DNA from: Anaeramoeba flamelloides
Taxonomy: Eukaryota; Metamonada; Anaeramoebidae
Assembly: GCA_027625915.1 (NCBI GenBank)
Contig: JANTQA010000048.1
Location: 5,084,001 to 5,148,000 of the forward strand
Length of the DNA: 64,000 bases
Direction: 5' to 3'
Part shown: positions 23,546 through 38,600 of the stretch, piece after piece
Layout of the letters: each line of letters starts with the position of its first letter
How positions within the stretch are numbered: position 1 is the stretch's first letter
Translations under genes and position numbers: made by a program
Notes under the pieces: generated by a model
Database searches by the model: none
Seen by the model: the letters and a program-made list of their open reading frames with translations, nothing else
Told to the model about the DNA's origin: nothing

Positions 23546-26500
23546 ATGTCAACTTTTTCAGGAGTCGATATACTCGTGTCTTCTTTAATTCCGTTTTATG
23601 AAAAACTTGGACAGTCACTTTCAGAGCTTTTCAAGACACAAATCACAAATTCGTTGTCTACCAAAAAGAAAAAACAACAGGAAGGCAACAACATCAATTT
23701 GATGAACACTTTAGTCAGGGAAAATTTCCCAAGAGGCATACCCTTTTATTCCAAATTCATCTCTCATTATTGCAAAGTGGGATCCACAATCCGATCCTTT
23801 GCAATCCAAATCGTTCTTAAGTTTGTTCCTCAAAGGTCAGGTACCTATGAAAATGTTGTCAAATACAATAAATATCAGATCGCCAATCCCACAACGATCT
23901 TTGATTTTGATTCCTTCCTCCAGAAAATCAACACTATAACGATTAACTCCGAGAACTGGGACGTTGTGGTGTGTGCTGTAGATCTGTTTATTGTGGACAC
24001 GATCACGGAACTATTAAAGGGTTATGAGAATTCTACAAACCAGATCTTAGACTACGAGGACAATTTTGAGAAATTAAACTCTAACACCATCATATTGCTT
24101 CTTGGGTTTGCTTGGCTGTTTTTTGATCCTCAAAAACAAAGGTAAACAATTCTTACTTTACATTTTAAACAATATTTCTCGATTTTGGGTAGTTCTATTT
24201 TTGTAAAAATTTGTTTTGTTTAACCACTCAAAGACCCAATTTGAAGATTTCTAATTCTAAAACAAAAATCCCAATTTGCATTTCTTTTTTTTTTATTTGA
24301 AATTGGAGAAAAAATAAGTCGTTTTGTTCAAAAAACAGAAAATATTTTTTTTTGTTTTTGTGGTAGATAGATTTCTTCTTTTTGTTTTTGTTTAAAACCA
24401 TCCCTTTTCAATTAGCTTTTTTCTTTCATTTCCTTAACTCAACAAAAAATAATTACAGTGATCAAAAATCATGTGTGTACAACGACTATAATCACCTGTT
24501 TCAAAATAAAATCCGTACTTTTTTTTTCTTCTTGTTCCAATGTAAAATATAATCTACTGACCCAATAGTATATCTAAGTTCAATACAATTTTGAAACTAA
24601 ACTTCATAATGTTTTCAGTCAATTTTAAATTATTCATGAAATTTGTTGAAGATTTTTCTTAACATTCTCAATTTTTTAGAAATTTTTTTTATTCTTTTGA
24701 TTAAAATTTTCTTAAAAATTTTATCTATTTTTTGAAAAAACTTTTCCAATTTGATCCTTCATTTTTAGAATTTCTTTTTGAATAATACAACTCCAAGAAA
24801 TCAATATCATATACACTTCGGGTTTATTGTAAGTTTCTTTGATTAGTTAATGTTTAGATCTTCTTGAAAAAAGAAATACACAGCTTTTTATTTTGATACA
24901 GGTTTATTAAACTTTTCTGCAGTAATATTTTGACAAAAGCAAATGCTAACAATCTTTAATTTTTCACTGAACTATTTATTTTTATTTAATAGGCACTTAG
25001 ATGAACAAGTTTATAAATATTACCGAAATGAAATATGTAAAGGCTGGGTGAATATTTTAGGATTATTGTCGATTCATAATTTTAAAATAATTTCTGATCG
25101 ATTTTTAGAAACTATAAAAAGAGAAACTAGTGAACAGAGAGAAACGCTTTACAATGTTTGGAGTGGAGCAAAATGCTTAAGAATAGATGTAAGGAATTTA
25201 TATTTTTTTTTCTTTTGGTTTGCTTTTTTCTTTTTTTTTTTTCCAAAACCAAAAATGTTAATTTTCAATTTTAGGTTACCAATAAATCTTATTTATTTCA
25301 TTTTCCCAAAGGTAGTAGAGCAATTATTTTGCATAAGGATAAGATTAAACCCGATAAGTAAGCATACTTATCAACTTTCGAGAAAAGATTTATCATTTTT
25401 AAAAAATATTTCAGTTTTTACAAATTAAATTTTCCATACAAAGATCCTTATCTTTTTGTTTAAAATTTTTGTGATTTGAAAACCGAAAAGAAAAATACAA
25501 AACATTTATATTTTCATGAAACCTACTTTGACTGTAGTCAAAATAAAACGTGCAAAAAAATTTAATGCGTGTTTCAAAATAAAAAGCGTGTTTTTTTGTT
25601 AAAGTAGACCTATACATTAACCAATCAAATAAACCTGATAATAAACACTAAAAAAAATATGGTATTGGTTTCTTAAAGTTCTATTATTTAAAAAGAAATT
25701 CTAAAAATGAAGGTTCAAATTAGAAAATTTATCTCGAAAAATAGAGTAAATTTTTAAGAAAATTTTAATCAAAAGAATAAAAAAAATTTCTAAAAAATTG
25801 AGAATGTTATGAAAAATTTTCAACTATTTACATGAATAATTTAAATTTTACTTAAAATAACCAGACCTTTGCTTTCAAAATTGATTTGAACTTAGGCATA
25901 CTATTTGGTAGTAGATTGGATGTTGCCTTGGTACAAGAAGAAAAAAAAGGACGGATAATATTTTGAAACAGGGATTATAGTCTTTGTGCACGCATTATTT
26001 TGATCACTGTAGTAATTTTTGAAATATTATTTGTAAGAAATAAATAACATTTCAAATTTAATCTTATTGTAAAAATATAAGGAAAATAAACCAAATATCG
26101 AATCCTTGAAGATAAGAAAAAAGTGATCAATTAATTTTATTCACAAATATTTATTAAATTTTATGAAACTTAAAAGATTAGATTATGTTTTTTTTTTAAA
26201 TATTATCAAAGAACTTATTTAAATAATAACAATTTGTTATTTAGACTCCAAAAAAATTGAAAAAAAAAATATTATTTCAACTTTTATATTTCAAGAAATT
26301 AAATAAATTATTATAAATAAAACAAAAGTTCAATTTTTTCTAATCCTCAAGGATTCGATATTTGGTTTATTTTCCTTATATTTTTACAATAAGATTAAAT
26401 TTGAAATGTTATTTATTTCTTACAAATAGTATTTCAAAAATTACTAAAAATGAAGATTTCATGAAAATAAAATTTTTTTGTATTTTTCTTTTCAGTTTCT

Positions 26501-29500
26501 CAAATCACAAAAATTTTAAACAAAAAGATCAGGATCTTTTTAATTTTTTTTTTTATAATCAGGATTACCTTCTATTTAGTTGAAAGACTACATTTTTTAT
26601 TTAGGGTTTTTTATCCTATCTATAATGTAGGCAAGATTATGATTTATAGGATATTTTTTCTTTCAAAAATAAAAAAACAAAATAATTTTATTTTTGAACA
26701 AAGAAACGAAAAATGAGATTGAAAAATAAAGAAAAAAAAAAATTAGTTCTAAACAAAGACAAGAAAAAGAGAAAGGAATCAAACAAATAAAAGAAATTAA
26801 AAAAATAAAAAAAAGTGAAAAAACTTAATTTAAAACTTTTATTTTGTACCCCAGGCGTTGAATGTCTTGTTGATTATTTTCTCTGATGTTAATGATATCA
26901 AAAATTTCGAAATCACCACTACCCTACGACCCGTTTGCATAATATCACACTCGATAGAAGTTGATACCAATGAAAAACATTATTACCAGAGTCACCAGAA
27001 GTTAATACCAGAACAAGAAAATTGAATATAAGGATAAGTTAAATTGCCACCACCATTTATCTTCTTCAATATTTTATCCTCCAAATTAGAACCACACTGT
27101 TGATTGTTTTTATTCTTCTCTACTTTTTAACCAAAAAAAAACCATTTAAAATAAAAAAAAACAATTCAAAATGTATCTTCTCAATTATAAGTATGATCTG
27201 ATCTTCTTTACTTGAATTATAATTAGTAAAAAATATAACACTTTCTTTTTTTTGGTTAACATTTCAAGTCTCCAAAAGAAAAAAAAAAGTGATCCAAAAC
27301 AATAAAATTTTTGATTTTACTGAGAGAAATTATTTTTCAAATTTATTTTTGAATTGTATCCAAAATTTTTTAGATTAAAAACCAATAATTATTGTTCAAA
27401 TTTGGGTTAAATGGCCATTTTTACAAGAGTGTAAATATTTTCAATCTTTTGTCTTCACTCAAAAATGGTCATTTAATTTGATTTGACAAGAAATCAAATA
27501 AACTTTGTTTCTATCAAAGGTTCCCAAAAAATTTTTTCAAATATCAATTATTTTTGATAAATTAACATTTTGAAGAACAAATGAGAAATAATTAGAATAA
27601 TAAAAATCAATGAATTGTTGATATCTGCCTGAAATAAAACTAATAAATCGATAGATTTTCTTAAAAATTGAAAAAACTAAAATTTTTAGCATTCATTGAG
27701 AAAAAAAATAAGGTTCATTTTGATCTCCTATTGAAGATCAAAGAAAATTCCAATAGAAATCAATATAGTTTTTCAAAAATAATTCTAAACTCTTTTTCAA
27801 ATAAAAGGGCACATAAAATTTCAAGAATTATCGATAATTGGATAAAATTAATTGTAGTATCATTCTAAAATATAAGAAACTCTTTAAAACATAAAAAAAA
27901 ACTCTACTGAATCTTTAAAACTCATTAAAACAAAACAATTAAAATTAAAATTAAATATTTTAAAAATTGATTTGCCCTTTTATTTGAAATGAGAAATCTC
28001 GTTTTGTAAATTGTAGGGGAAAAAAAAATATTAAAAAACAATAAAAATCGTTGAACACTGTGAATTGCGAAAAAGTTCTGTACATTTTATTGATAACTTT
28101 TTTCACCTCAAAATTTTGCTCTTTAAAGTCTCATTTTCAATATAAACACACAATTCACCTGGATATTTGTTGGAATTGTTTTTTTTTTCTTTATTTTCTT
28201 TGTTCTTTGTTTCAGACATCAATTCAATAATGGTATTTCGTAATTCCTATATCTAGCCCATTTGAAATCAAACTTAGACTGTTTCCATTTTTATATTGAC
28301 AGATTATTTCCAAATTGGTTTCTTCTTATCTTGTTTTTTTCATTTTCCAACTTTTCAATATCCATAAATCAAAAAAACAAAAAATGAAAAAATGAATAAT
28401 TAAAATCACCAATAAGGTAATTATCTTATAAAAAATCAAATTCAATAGTATTGATGATTTGAGAGGTGTGACCTTTTGCTTGAAAAAGAGTTTAGTTTGA
28501 AATTATTTTGTTTAATTAATAACTGTGAAATCTATGATCCCACGCTTAAAAAATATTCAAGGAAAAACAAGTCTAAGGTCAACTAGAGTGTAATTTACAC
28601 TTCTTCAATAATAAAAAATAAAAAAAAAATTTGCCAATGAATAAAGTGTCAAAAAAAAAATCGAAAAAAAAAAAAAAAATGTGAAAAATGATTTCAATTT
28701 TGAAAATATCCAAAAAGATAATTTTTCTTCTAATATTCATTCAAACCCCATAAACACATATAATTTACCCATTGTAACCTGGATACTTTGACTGGAAAAT
28801 AGTTTATATGTAACTAGATTTTTTTTCTTGTTGATCCAATTTTTTTGATTGATCTTGATAGTTTTTACATTTGATTTTTCTTTTTTATTTTCAAGTTACT
28901 TATATCTTCATGTTTCAATGTTTCGGTATTATCAAGTAACCACTTGACCTTTTTCCTTTGTAACTCTTCTTCAAAGTATAAATAAATTTCAACCAGGAAA
29001 AAACTTGAAAAAAAATAAAAGATGAAATAATATTGTAAAAAAATCCCTTACCTAAAAACAAGCCCTCACACATCATTAATAATTGTTACTATTAGGAAAA
29101 TTGTTGTGTAATTACAAATATTACAAATCAAATACTTTTTCTAAATAAATACCAAATTTTTGATGAAATCAGTAATAAACCTACGTAAAGTTCATTAAAG
29201 TGAGTAATATATCTAGAATACTCATTCAATTATTTTATAAACGTAAGTAGATCTACCTATTTCGAAAAACAATAAAATATTATGAAGGTTTTCTATGAAT
29301 TTAGAAAATCCTAATTTTTATTGTTTATTTTTGGATTGATTGGATATTATTTTGAAAAAGTACAATTTAATTAATCAGCATTCTAATAAGTGTTGTGAGT
29401 TATGATTTTCGGAGTTTTATTCTTAATTAAAAGAAATCATTAATCAATGACAAAATAATTTTCCTAATATTAATATTTAATAATAATGTCCGAGGATTAT

Positions 29501-32500
29501 TTTCATGCCAGGAATTTTTTTCAACACTATAATTCAAACAAATGTATTTTATCAAGTCTAAAATAAAATATTTTTCCAAAATTAAAACTCTTAATAGAAC
29601 TTGGAAAATAGATGAAATCCCAGAAACTTAAAATGATCTAGTTTACAACAATTTTAAAATTTAGGATTTTTCAGAGACACATTGTTTAACTAATATTCAA
29701 ATTAACAAAACACAAAGCGAACAATATGAATTGTTAGAAATAAAAATCAAAATTTGAGAATGAACATTTAATTTTTCCAAAAGCATGTAAATAAAATATG
29801 CCATATCTTTTTGACTATTAAAAATGAACAGATTTTTCAAGATATTTATTTTTTTTTGTTTTTGTAACATTTGTTTTGAAAATGACTCTTTTCAAATTTA
29901 CTTGATACCAAAATACTTTTCAAGAATTCATCAATTTTTATCAAACTAAACATGTCATAACTAAGGATAATTAAACTAATTTTTTAATTATTTTTTTCAA
30001 TATTATTTTTAAATATAAAAAAACTTTTTTTATTATTATTTTTTCTTTTTTTCTGTTATTTTAAAACTTTTATTTTTTTCTGAAAAAAAAAAAAAAAAAA
30101 AATTTAGAATGCATCTTTTGAAGATGTTTCAAATTTTTTAAGAGAATTAGCAAAAATAGTTTCTATTCCATGTAAAACTGAAATGAAAAAACTGCAATTT
30201 CAAGCGCTTATAAATATTGTTTCTCAAATAGACTTTTCTTCTGGGGAAAATAAACATCTATTTCGAGCTGTAGAAAGAGTGAGGCAATTGACAAGGAATT
30301 TTAAACAACAAAAATATCAAAGTAAATATCATTTCCTTTCTCCTAATATTTTTTAAAATGATCAAACATATTTTAACTTTAATTTTCATTTTTAAAAATC
30401 AAAATATTATGGAAAATAAAAAAAAAAAAGTTTTAATAACCGAACTGGACTGTATAATTCTCGGTCGCTCACCTTCTTGGCTTTTTGAAGACAATATAAA
30501 TTCATTTTTTTGGAATGTGCTATTGAAGAGTCATAAGATCGAAAGAAAAAGACAATTTTTTCTGAATTCAATAATTACTTTGCTTCTTGGAACAAAAAAA
30601 AATCTTTACAATCATTGTAATTCTAATAAATATTATACCCCGAATCATTATTTACCAAATAATACATATAATTATTATGGGAATGGAGGCATAATAATTC
30701 CTAAATTTAGAAAATATTTGGAAAACGAAGATCTTCTTAACACCTTCAATTATGAATTAATAAAAACTAAATCTTTAACAAATATACAAAGCGAATGTGA
30801 GGTGTATTCTGATACTGAATATAGAAATATCAGTGAATATGAAATGTATAAAAATAGTAATAAAATAGAAAATAAAAATATGATTAGATCTATATCCACT
30901 GATACAAATATTGATGAGATATCTAGAAAATTAAATAAGAATATAAAACAAGGAAAAGAAAAAAAAAAGAACCAAAAAAAAAAAAATGAAAAGAAAAAAG
31001 AAATAAAAATCAAAACCAAAACCAAACCAAAAACAAAACCAGAAACAAAAACAATTATAAAAATAGAAATAGATACAGAAACAGAAACAGAAACAGAAAC
31101 CGAAACAGAAACAGAAACAGAAACAGAAACAGAAACAGAAATAGAAAAAAATAAAAAAAAAAAAAAAAAGGAACGAAAAATAAGAAAAGAGAAAAGAAAC
31201 CAAAAAAAAAACAATAAAAGAACAAGTGAAAACAGCCAAAATAAAAAAACATTAACAAAGCATAAATTACAAAGCGAAAATAATATTTTTATTAGAAATA
31301 AAAGAAATAAGAAAGAAATTAATGATTTTGATCTAATACTAAGTAATGCCTTTAAACAAAAAGGATTTATTCAAAATATTTGCCGAGCAATTTTTACATT
31401 AAAAAAAATTAAAATTGAAAAACACTTTAATGAAAGTCTCAAAATTTTAATTATATGCTTTTTTTATGATCCGATTCATTTATCCAAAAATATTCTACCA
31501 CAACTTTTATTTGGGAATGATGAAACTGAGCAATTACTCTTTTTAAAATTTATTGATATAATTAATTACCCAAAAGTCAAAGAATTTTTAAAAATTACTT
31601 ATGGTCACAATATAAAAATTGTTACAAAGAAATTAGAGAAATTATTATTACTTTCACTTAATGTTTTTTTTGTAAAATATGAAAAAATGGTTGGAATGAA
31701 TAAATTACAAACAAATAAAAAAAGTTTAAAATTCACTTATTATTATAATTCCATACCAAATTATTATTATAAAAAAAATAATAATTGCCTTGAATTTACA
31801 GAGTATTTACAAAAAAAGGAAAATGAAAAAACCAAAAATCAAATTTATTCAAAAGGTTTAAATAATATCATTAAAATAAAAAATGAGAAACATCTACAAT
31901 TATTGAAAAAAAGAAATTTGAAAAAAAAAATGAAAAATTGGTATAATTTAACAAAAGAGAATATCCAATTCGAAGAAATCTATTATCAATTTATCAATAA
32001 AGAAGGAATTGAGGAAAAAATCCATTTTAGTGAATATCAAAAGAATTTTGAAATTAAATTAAATGAAAAAGATTTTGAATTTACAACAGAATTATTTTTA
32101 AAACGATTGAAAGAAATTTTAAAAATTATCCCAAATTTGCAAGATTTTAAATTATTAAAAGATATTAGAATAATGGAATTACTTTTACATTCGGATGAAG
32201 AATTGGCTACTATTACAAGTCATATTTTACAATTATGTTTGATATACAAACCAGTATTATTAAATAATTACCTGAAAAATATCTTATTATTATTGAAAGA
32301 TTCTTTATTTTTTAAAACAGAATGCATTTATACAATTTTTACCCATTTAAATAAATTTTTATCATTAATTCTGTCATTTCAAGATTATTCTAAAGATAAA
32401 TACACTTTTAATTATTTCAATTTAAGTAAATCATTAATATATGAATTAGATTCATTATGTTTAATTTTTTTAACACATAATTCGTCATCAATTAGAAAAA

Positions 32501-35500
32501 TTATATATTCGATATTAAAAAAAATATATTTATATTTAAATATTTTAAAAAAAAATGAAAACCAATTAATAATTATTAATGATTGCAATAATGATGATAA
32601 AAACAACAGTAATAATAAAGATTATAAAAAAGAAGTCAAAGAAAAAAAAAAAAAAAAAAAAGAAAAAAGAAAGAAAGAAGAGACCGATGAAGGTGATGAT
32701 TATAGTCTTAAAAATTATATTTCTATATTTGAAATTATTAAAAACAATAAAAATAATATTTCCGAAATAGTAAAAAAATATTTATCAACTGAATTTTTAA
32801 ATGGGTTAGATAATGAGAATAAATTAAATTCAAATAAACTCATACTTAAATTCAAGGATATTTTAAGTATACCAAATTACAATTTATGGGTGTTATATTT
32901 AGGAGAGATTGGCAAAATTATTGTACAAAATGAAAATGTAGAGTTATTACAAATATTAATAAATTTTTTATTTGAAAAAATTAAATTAATTAGTAACAAT
33001 TATTTTGATGATAATAATAATCTTTATCAAAATAATATTAATAAAAACAACACCACCAACAATAATAACAATAACGGTAACGATAACGGCAACAACAACA
33101 ACAGCAGCAACAACAAAAACAACAAAAACAACAACAACAACAACAACAACAACAAAAACAACACCAGCGGCAATAATAATAATAATACTACTACTACTAC
33201 TAATAATAATATTGATAACAACAACAATAATAATAATGCCAATTTTAATAACTATCTAGATTATCAACATAAAATAACACATTATATTGGATTGAATTGC
33301 TTATTTACAAGTTTATTAGGATTGAAAGTGGTAACAATAAAGAAAAAAACAAAAAAACAAAATAAAAAATTGGATCGAAAAAAAAAAAATTAAAAAAATA
33401 TTACTTGACTAATTCTAAAAAAATAATACCTTATTTAAATAAATTATGGAATTTTTTATTAATGAATAATGAAAATTATTTAAAGAATTTAATAATGCTT
33501 ATGCCTTATATTGCACACCCGTTTTCTAGAATTTCAATTTGCCAATCAATATTTGATTGGCTATTTAAAGAAATAATAAGTATAAATGAAACAGATAAAT
33601 TAAGCAAATTGAACCCAAAAATATCACTAAAAAATATTAAAAAAACTCACAAATTATTAAAAAATCGGGGCATTAATACAAATAAAACATCAAAAAATAT
33701 TACACAAATTGGTATTTTAATATTAAATATAACAATATTTTTTAGAAGATTAGTAAATAGTAAATTTTTAACGGAAGCCATTTACCAAACTCCGAAATTA
33801 ATAAAATTATTGGTCAAATTTATAAATTTCAATGAAAAAATTTTATATAAATCCAATTTATGGGATTTTACTAATAAACAAATTGATTTAAAACCATGGA
33901 ATGATGAGAAATATAAATACAACAACATTTACAATTCACAATCTGGACTATTAAATTTTACAAACCATTGCTTTCAACACATTTTGCTATTAAATAATTT
34001 ATGCAACAGTATAGCAAAAACTTTTACCTACCCCACAAGTATTGAATTAAAGCCATTATTAAATTTAACTTTTAACAATGAACAATATTGGCCAATGTAC
34101 AAGAGATTACATTCTTTAAATTTTTTACAAATATTTAGTGGCAATGCCATTGGAAGTAAACGATTTTTCCAATTTTATCTTCAAAGCATTGAAAGATTTC
34201 AAAAAAATACCAAAAACAACAACCAAATGGTATCGGAAATCCAAAAAATCCAAAAATCGACTTTATCAACAATCCATGAAACGATTAACGCACTCTTAAA
34301 AATCGGACCAATAATTAAAAAATATCAGAAATTGGATACCAATGCGAAAAAATATTTGATTGAAGAAGGAAAAATTAATAAAAAAATATTTAAATGGCTA
34401 TTGTGTTTCTATTTTAAAGAATTATTACCTGAATTTGTGAATCGATATTACGAAACAAACGATGATACTTTACGCAATAAATATCTTGAATCAATTTGCG
34501 AACAGTTCTTTTTTACTAAAGATTTGGCGATTAAAAAAAAAGATACTCAAATTATTAATCAATTGTTAAAGAAAAATATGATTATTAATTTTGATGAAAA
34601 TAATGACTATCATAAAATTGAAATTTTTTCTCACGGAAATCTTAAAAATATGATTAATCTCCAAAAAAATAAAAAGAAAAAGAAAAATGATAATACAAAT
34701 AATGTATTAATGATCAAACAAATTACTATTAACAACAACAACAACAACAACAACAATAATAATAATAATAATAATGATGATGATGATCACTATGGAATCA
34801 ACCATCAAAAAGGAAGAATTAAAATGAAGAAGAAAATAGGTGATCACCAAAAAAGTACAATACAACATTTTCGTTCAATGATTTTAAAAAAGATTAAATT
34901 ATTACAAGAAAGGCAATTACTGCAAGCAAATGATTCCCCCCATATAAATAATAAGTACAGCAATCGAAAAAAAGTAAATAATAAAAGAAAAAATTCAGAT
35001 AAATTATTTGTTTATATAATTTCCAAAAATTCTAGTTCATTATTATTATTGGGATTAATTAATTTGGTTAACCCAAATCTAAATATCCGATTAAAATGTT
35101 ATAAAATGTTATGGAGATTAGTACCGACTGCGTTTGGATTGGATAAACATGGGAAAAATAATGAACTAGCAATTAGTATTCACCAAATATTTGAAAATGA
35201 AATTGAGAATATTCAAACACGTAATCTCAAAAATGTCAAAAAAACAGCAATTTTTATTAATAAAGTTATTTCAAAGCATTGTTCAGTTTTTACTGAAAAA
35301 TTAATCATGGAAATTTTTGATAAATTACTACAAATAAAAAATCAAAAATTTTTTAATAACACTTTGAATCCAGAATTGAAAAAATGGATTTTTACTTTTT
35401 TAATAGGCTGGCTTAAAAATATTACTTTAACCAATAACGAAATATATATTACTACATCAACAATGATACAAAAGGGGAAATTAAATTCTAATATTTTTTT

Positions 35501-35614
35501 ATCAAAATTATTACAATTTACCCAAAAAGAATTAAATAATTATCAAAGTTATATCCCAAATTATATTAATAAACTTTGGTTAACGTTAATTAATCTTAAA
35601 AAATTTGAAAAAAA

Positions 35615-35659
<45 letters not shown>

Positions 35660-38600
35660 TGATGATGATGATAATGGGGATCAAAACAATAATGGAAAGA
35701 AACAAAATAATAATATTTTGTTATTCAAAAAAGAAATATTAAATATTATAAAGTCAAATAAAAATAAAGAAAATAGAAAAGATTTCCTTAATAATAAAAA
35801 TAATAAATTTATACCATCATCACAGAATTTATATATATTAACACGATTGTTAATTGATCAATCAAACAAAGAAAATAGTTATACAAAGATAATTAGAGAA
35901 ATTTATTTAACAATTTATCAAAAATTCCCAAAAGAAACCTTATTTCCCTTAATAAACAGACTTTCTTTTACATTTTGGAATCAGTTGAATAATACAAATT
36001 TAGAAGAATTTATTGACGATGAATTAATTCTTATTGCAAATGTCTGTAAATTAAGATCACAATTTAATTATCTTAATGAATTGGATTTGGGTAATGAAAA
36101 AAAAATAATTTTCATTTTAAAAAAATTAATAAAAGAAAACATAAAACCCTTTTATTTATATTTACCAAGTATTATTCATTATTTATTTATGCGTATAAGT
36201 GTTATTGCACAACAAACAGAAAATTTAAAAGAACCCTTAGCAATTCATTCTTTAAAATTGGTCAAATTTTTATCATTAATATTTCATTGTTTGTACAACA
36301 AGAATATGAAGAATTTGAATGATGATCAAAAAAAAGATTTCCAACGATTAATTAATAAATTTGAAAATATCAATAAAACAAAATTAGTAAAAAATTGGGG
36401 TTATATTAACAAAAAACCTGGCAAGGCGTTTAATTTAATCCACTTAATAATAGATTGTCTCAAAAATGTTTTGGAAAATTTTCAAAATGACTGGGGCACG
36501 GAAGCTTCCAAATGGTCATTGTTTTGTTTAAATTCACAAATTTCAATTAATTCTCTGATCATATTTAATTATATTTTAAATCCTCTAGATGACATTGTTA
36601 TTCAAAGATACTGTTATATGATCTTTCAAACAAGTTATAATTTGGAACAAAAAAGAATTGAAAATTATAAATCTAGAAGAATATTTATTTCTGAAAAAAA
36701 TAATATGGTAAATTATATCAAAAAAAATATCAATAATTATAAAAAAATAATTAATAATAACCAGAATGTCGATGATAATAAAGTTAATGATGTTGATGAT
36801 GTTGATGAGAAGAAGAAAAATGCCAAGGGTAAAGGTAATAATGATGATAACAAAAAAAGCAAAAATAAAAAACTCAATAAAAGCCAGAAACACAACCAAA
36901 TAAATAATAATAATGTTTCAAAGAACAATAATCAAAAACAAAAAATTGGAATTAAAATAAATATAGTAAAAGTTAGTCTGGGCTCAAAGATTAAGAATGA
37001 AAATGCACAAATATCTACCCAAATATTATTAACACAATTAGAAAATCACCGTGAAAAAAAAATATTTGAACACAACACCCTTTATGAATATTTGACTTCT
37101 CTTGGGAATTTCGTTAACAATTTCCCAAAGAAATCCCAATTAAAAAATTATCCTGTGCTCATCTGGATCGCTATCAGTTTTTTAAGAGTACCAACAAATT
37201 CTAATTTGAAATTATTCCAAGCTTCTTTTGAATTATTGAAAATTATAATAAAAAATATAAAGTATTTTAAATTAAATAAAAATAAAATAATTTTTAAAAC
37301 TTTTCAACAAAATTGGAAAATACCCTTCGAAGGGATTCTACCTTTATTATTACCTGCTTTAAAACATGATACATACCGATACACAATCTTTAAAATGATT
37401 TATAAATTATTGTTTATAAAATTTTCAAAATTTATTGATAATTCTGCAGTAACTTATTTATACCAATTAATTCTTTTAATTATTTATTTTGGAATCAATT
37501 TATCAAAAAATGAGAATTATTTAAAAAATATTCAAAAAATTTCAAAAAAATCTTTAAAAGTTTCTAATTTTTTTAATAATAAAAAAAAATTAAAGAAATT
37601 TTCGTTCATTTTTAAACAATTGTCAATTGATCTTGATAAAATTTACGGATCTAATAAAGAATATTTTATGGACAAGGATGGAAATAAGAAAGGAAAATAT
37701 AAACAAATGGGTAAAGAGAAATATAAGAATAAGAAAAAGAATAATAATGAAAACGAAAATAAAAATAAGAATAAGAATAAGAATAAGAATAAGAATATGA
37801 ATATGAATAGGAATAATAATAAGAATAAGAATATGAATAATAATGAAAACGATAATAAGAATAAGAATAAGAATAAGAATAAGAATAAGAATATGAATAT
37901 GAATAATAATAATAACAAGAATAATAATAATTATCAGAATAAGAATAATAATGAAAACGAGAATAATAATAAGAATATGAATAAGAATAAGAATAAAAAT
38001 AAAAATAATAATAATAATAAAAATAAGAATACGAATATCAATAAGAATGAGAATGAGAATGAAAATAAGAATAAGAATAATAATGGGGAAATCAAAATCA
38101 AAACAAAATGGAAAAAAATAGAATGGACAGAAGTAAAAAAAAAAAACCAAAATAAAAATTATAAAAAAAACAAGACCAACAGGAATAAAGACACTGATAA
38201 CAAAAATAATTACAATAATTCGATAAATAAGCAAAATGTTTCTAAAAAAAAATATTATAATTTTGTAAATCAAATTAATAAATGTTTTGATGGTTTTATA
38301 AAAAATATTAGTGAATTAATTTTTTCAGAGTATTTATCAAAATATTCAATACAATTAAATGACATTTTAACAATTTTATTATCAGATAATAAAACACCCT
38401 ATTATAAAATAATCTTAAAATTAATTTATAGAATTTCATCTCAAAAAAAATCTTATTTATATATGGAGTCTTTTTCCCCAGCAATTAAAATAATTACTCA
38501 GAATATAAATCCAGATAATAATATATATTCAAAAATTATTTCTCAATCGATCACAAATTCTATAAAAAGAAGAGACAAAATAAAAGTAACTTTGGGTTCA

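Larger units (their letters stand above)
27499..28806. mobile_element. Repeat family G, copy 2, interrupted
   Basis: The left part (27499 to about 27770) matches 3849-4120 and the right part (about 28640-28806) matches 4260-4376. About 0.8 kb of unrelated sequence lies between. The inserted part holds a small palindrome (27796-27988) and repeat I (28519-28605), so this is a nested site. Confidence 0.65.
25189..30107. other. Intron 2 of the Furry-like gene (4.9 kb)
   Basis: From GTAAGG to an A18-TTTAG acceptor, phase 0. It holds family B copy 3, family G copy 2 with inner insertions, repeats I and H, and a compositionally odd patch at 26835-27130. Open stretches at 25411, 26362 and 27668 are not coding in appearance. 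Confidence 0.6.

Noticed and set aside
30750-31258. Minus-strand open frames rich in Phe, Val and Ser
   Set aside because: They are the antisense of the Lys- and Thr-Glu-rich repeats of the Furry-like gene.
37623-38273. 216-codon minus-strand frame rich in Ile and Leu resembling a membrane protein
   Set aside because: Antisense of the Lys-Asn repeat in the Furry-like gene; the hydrophobic look comes from the repeat.
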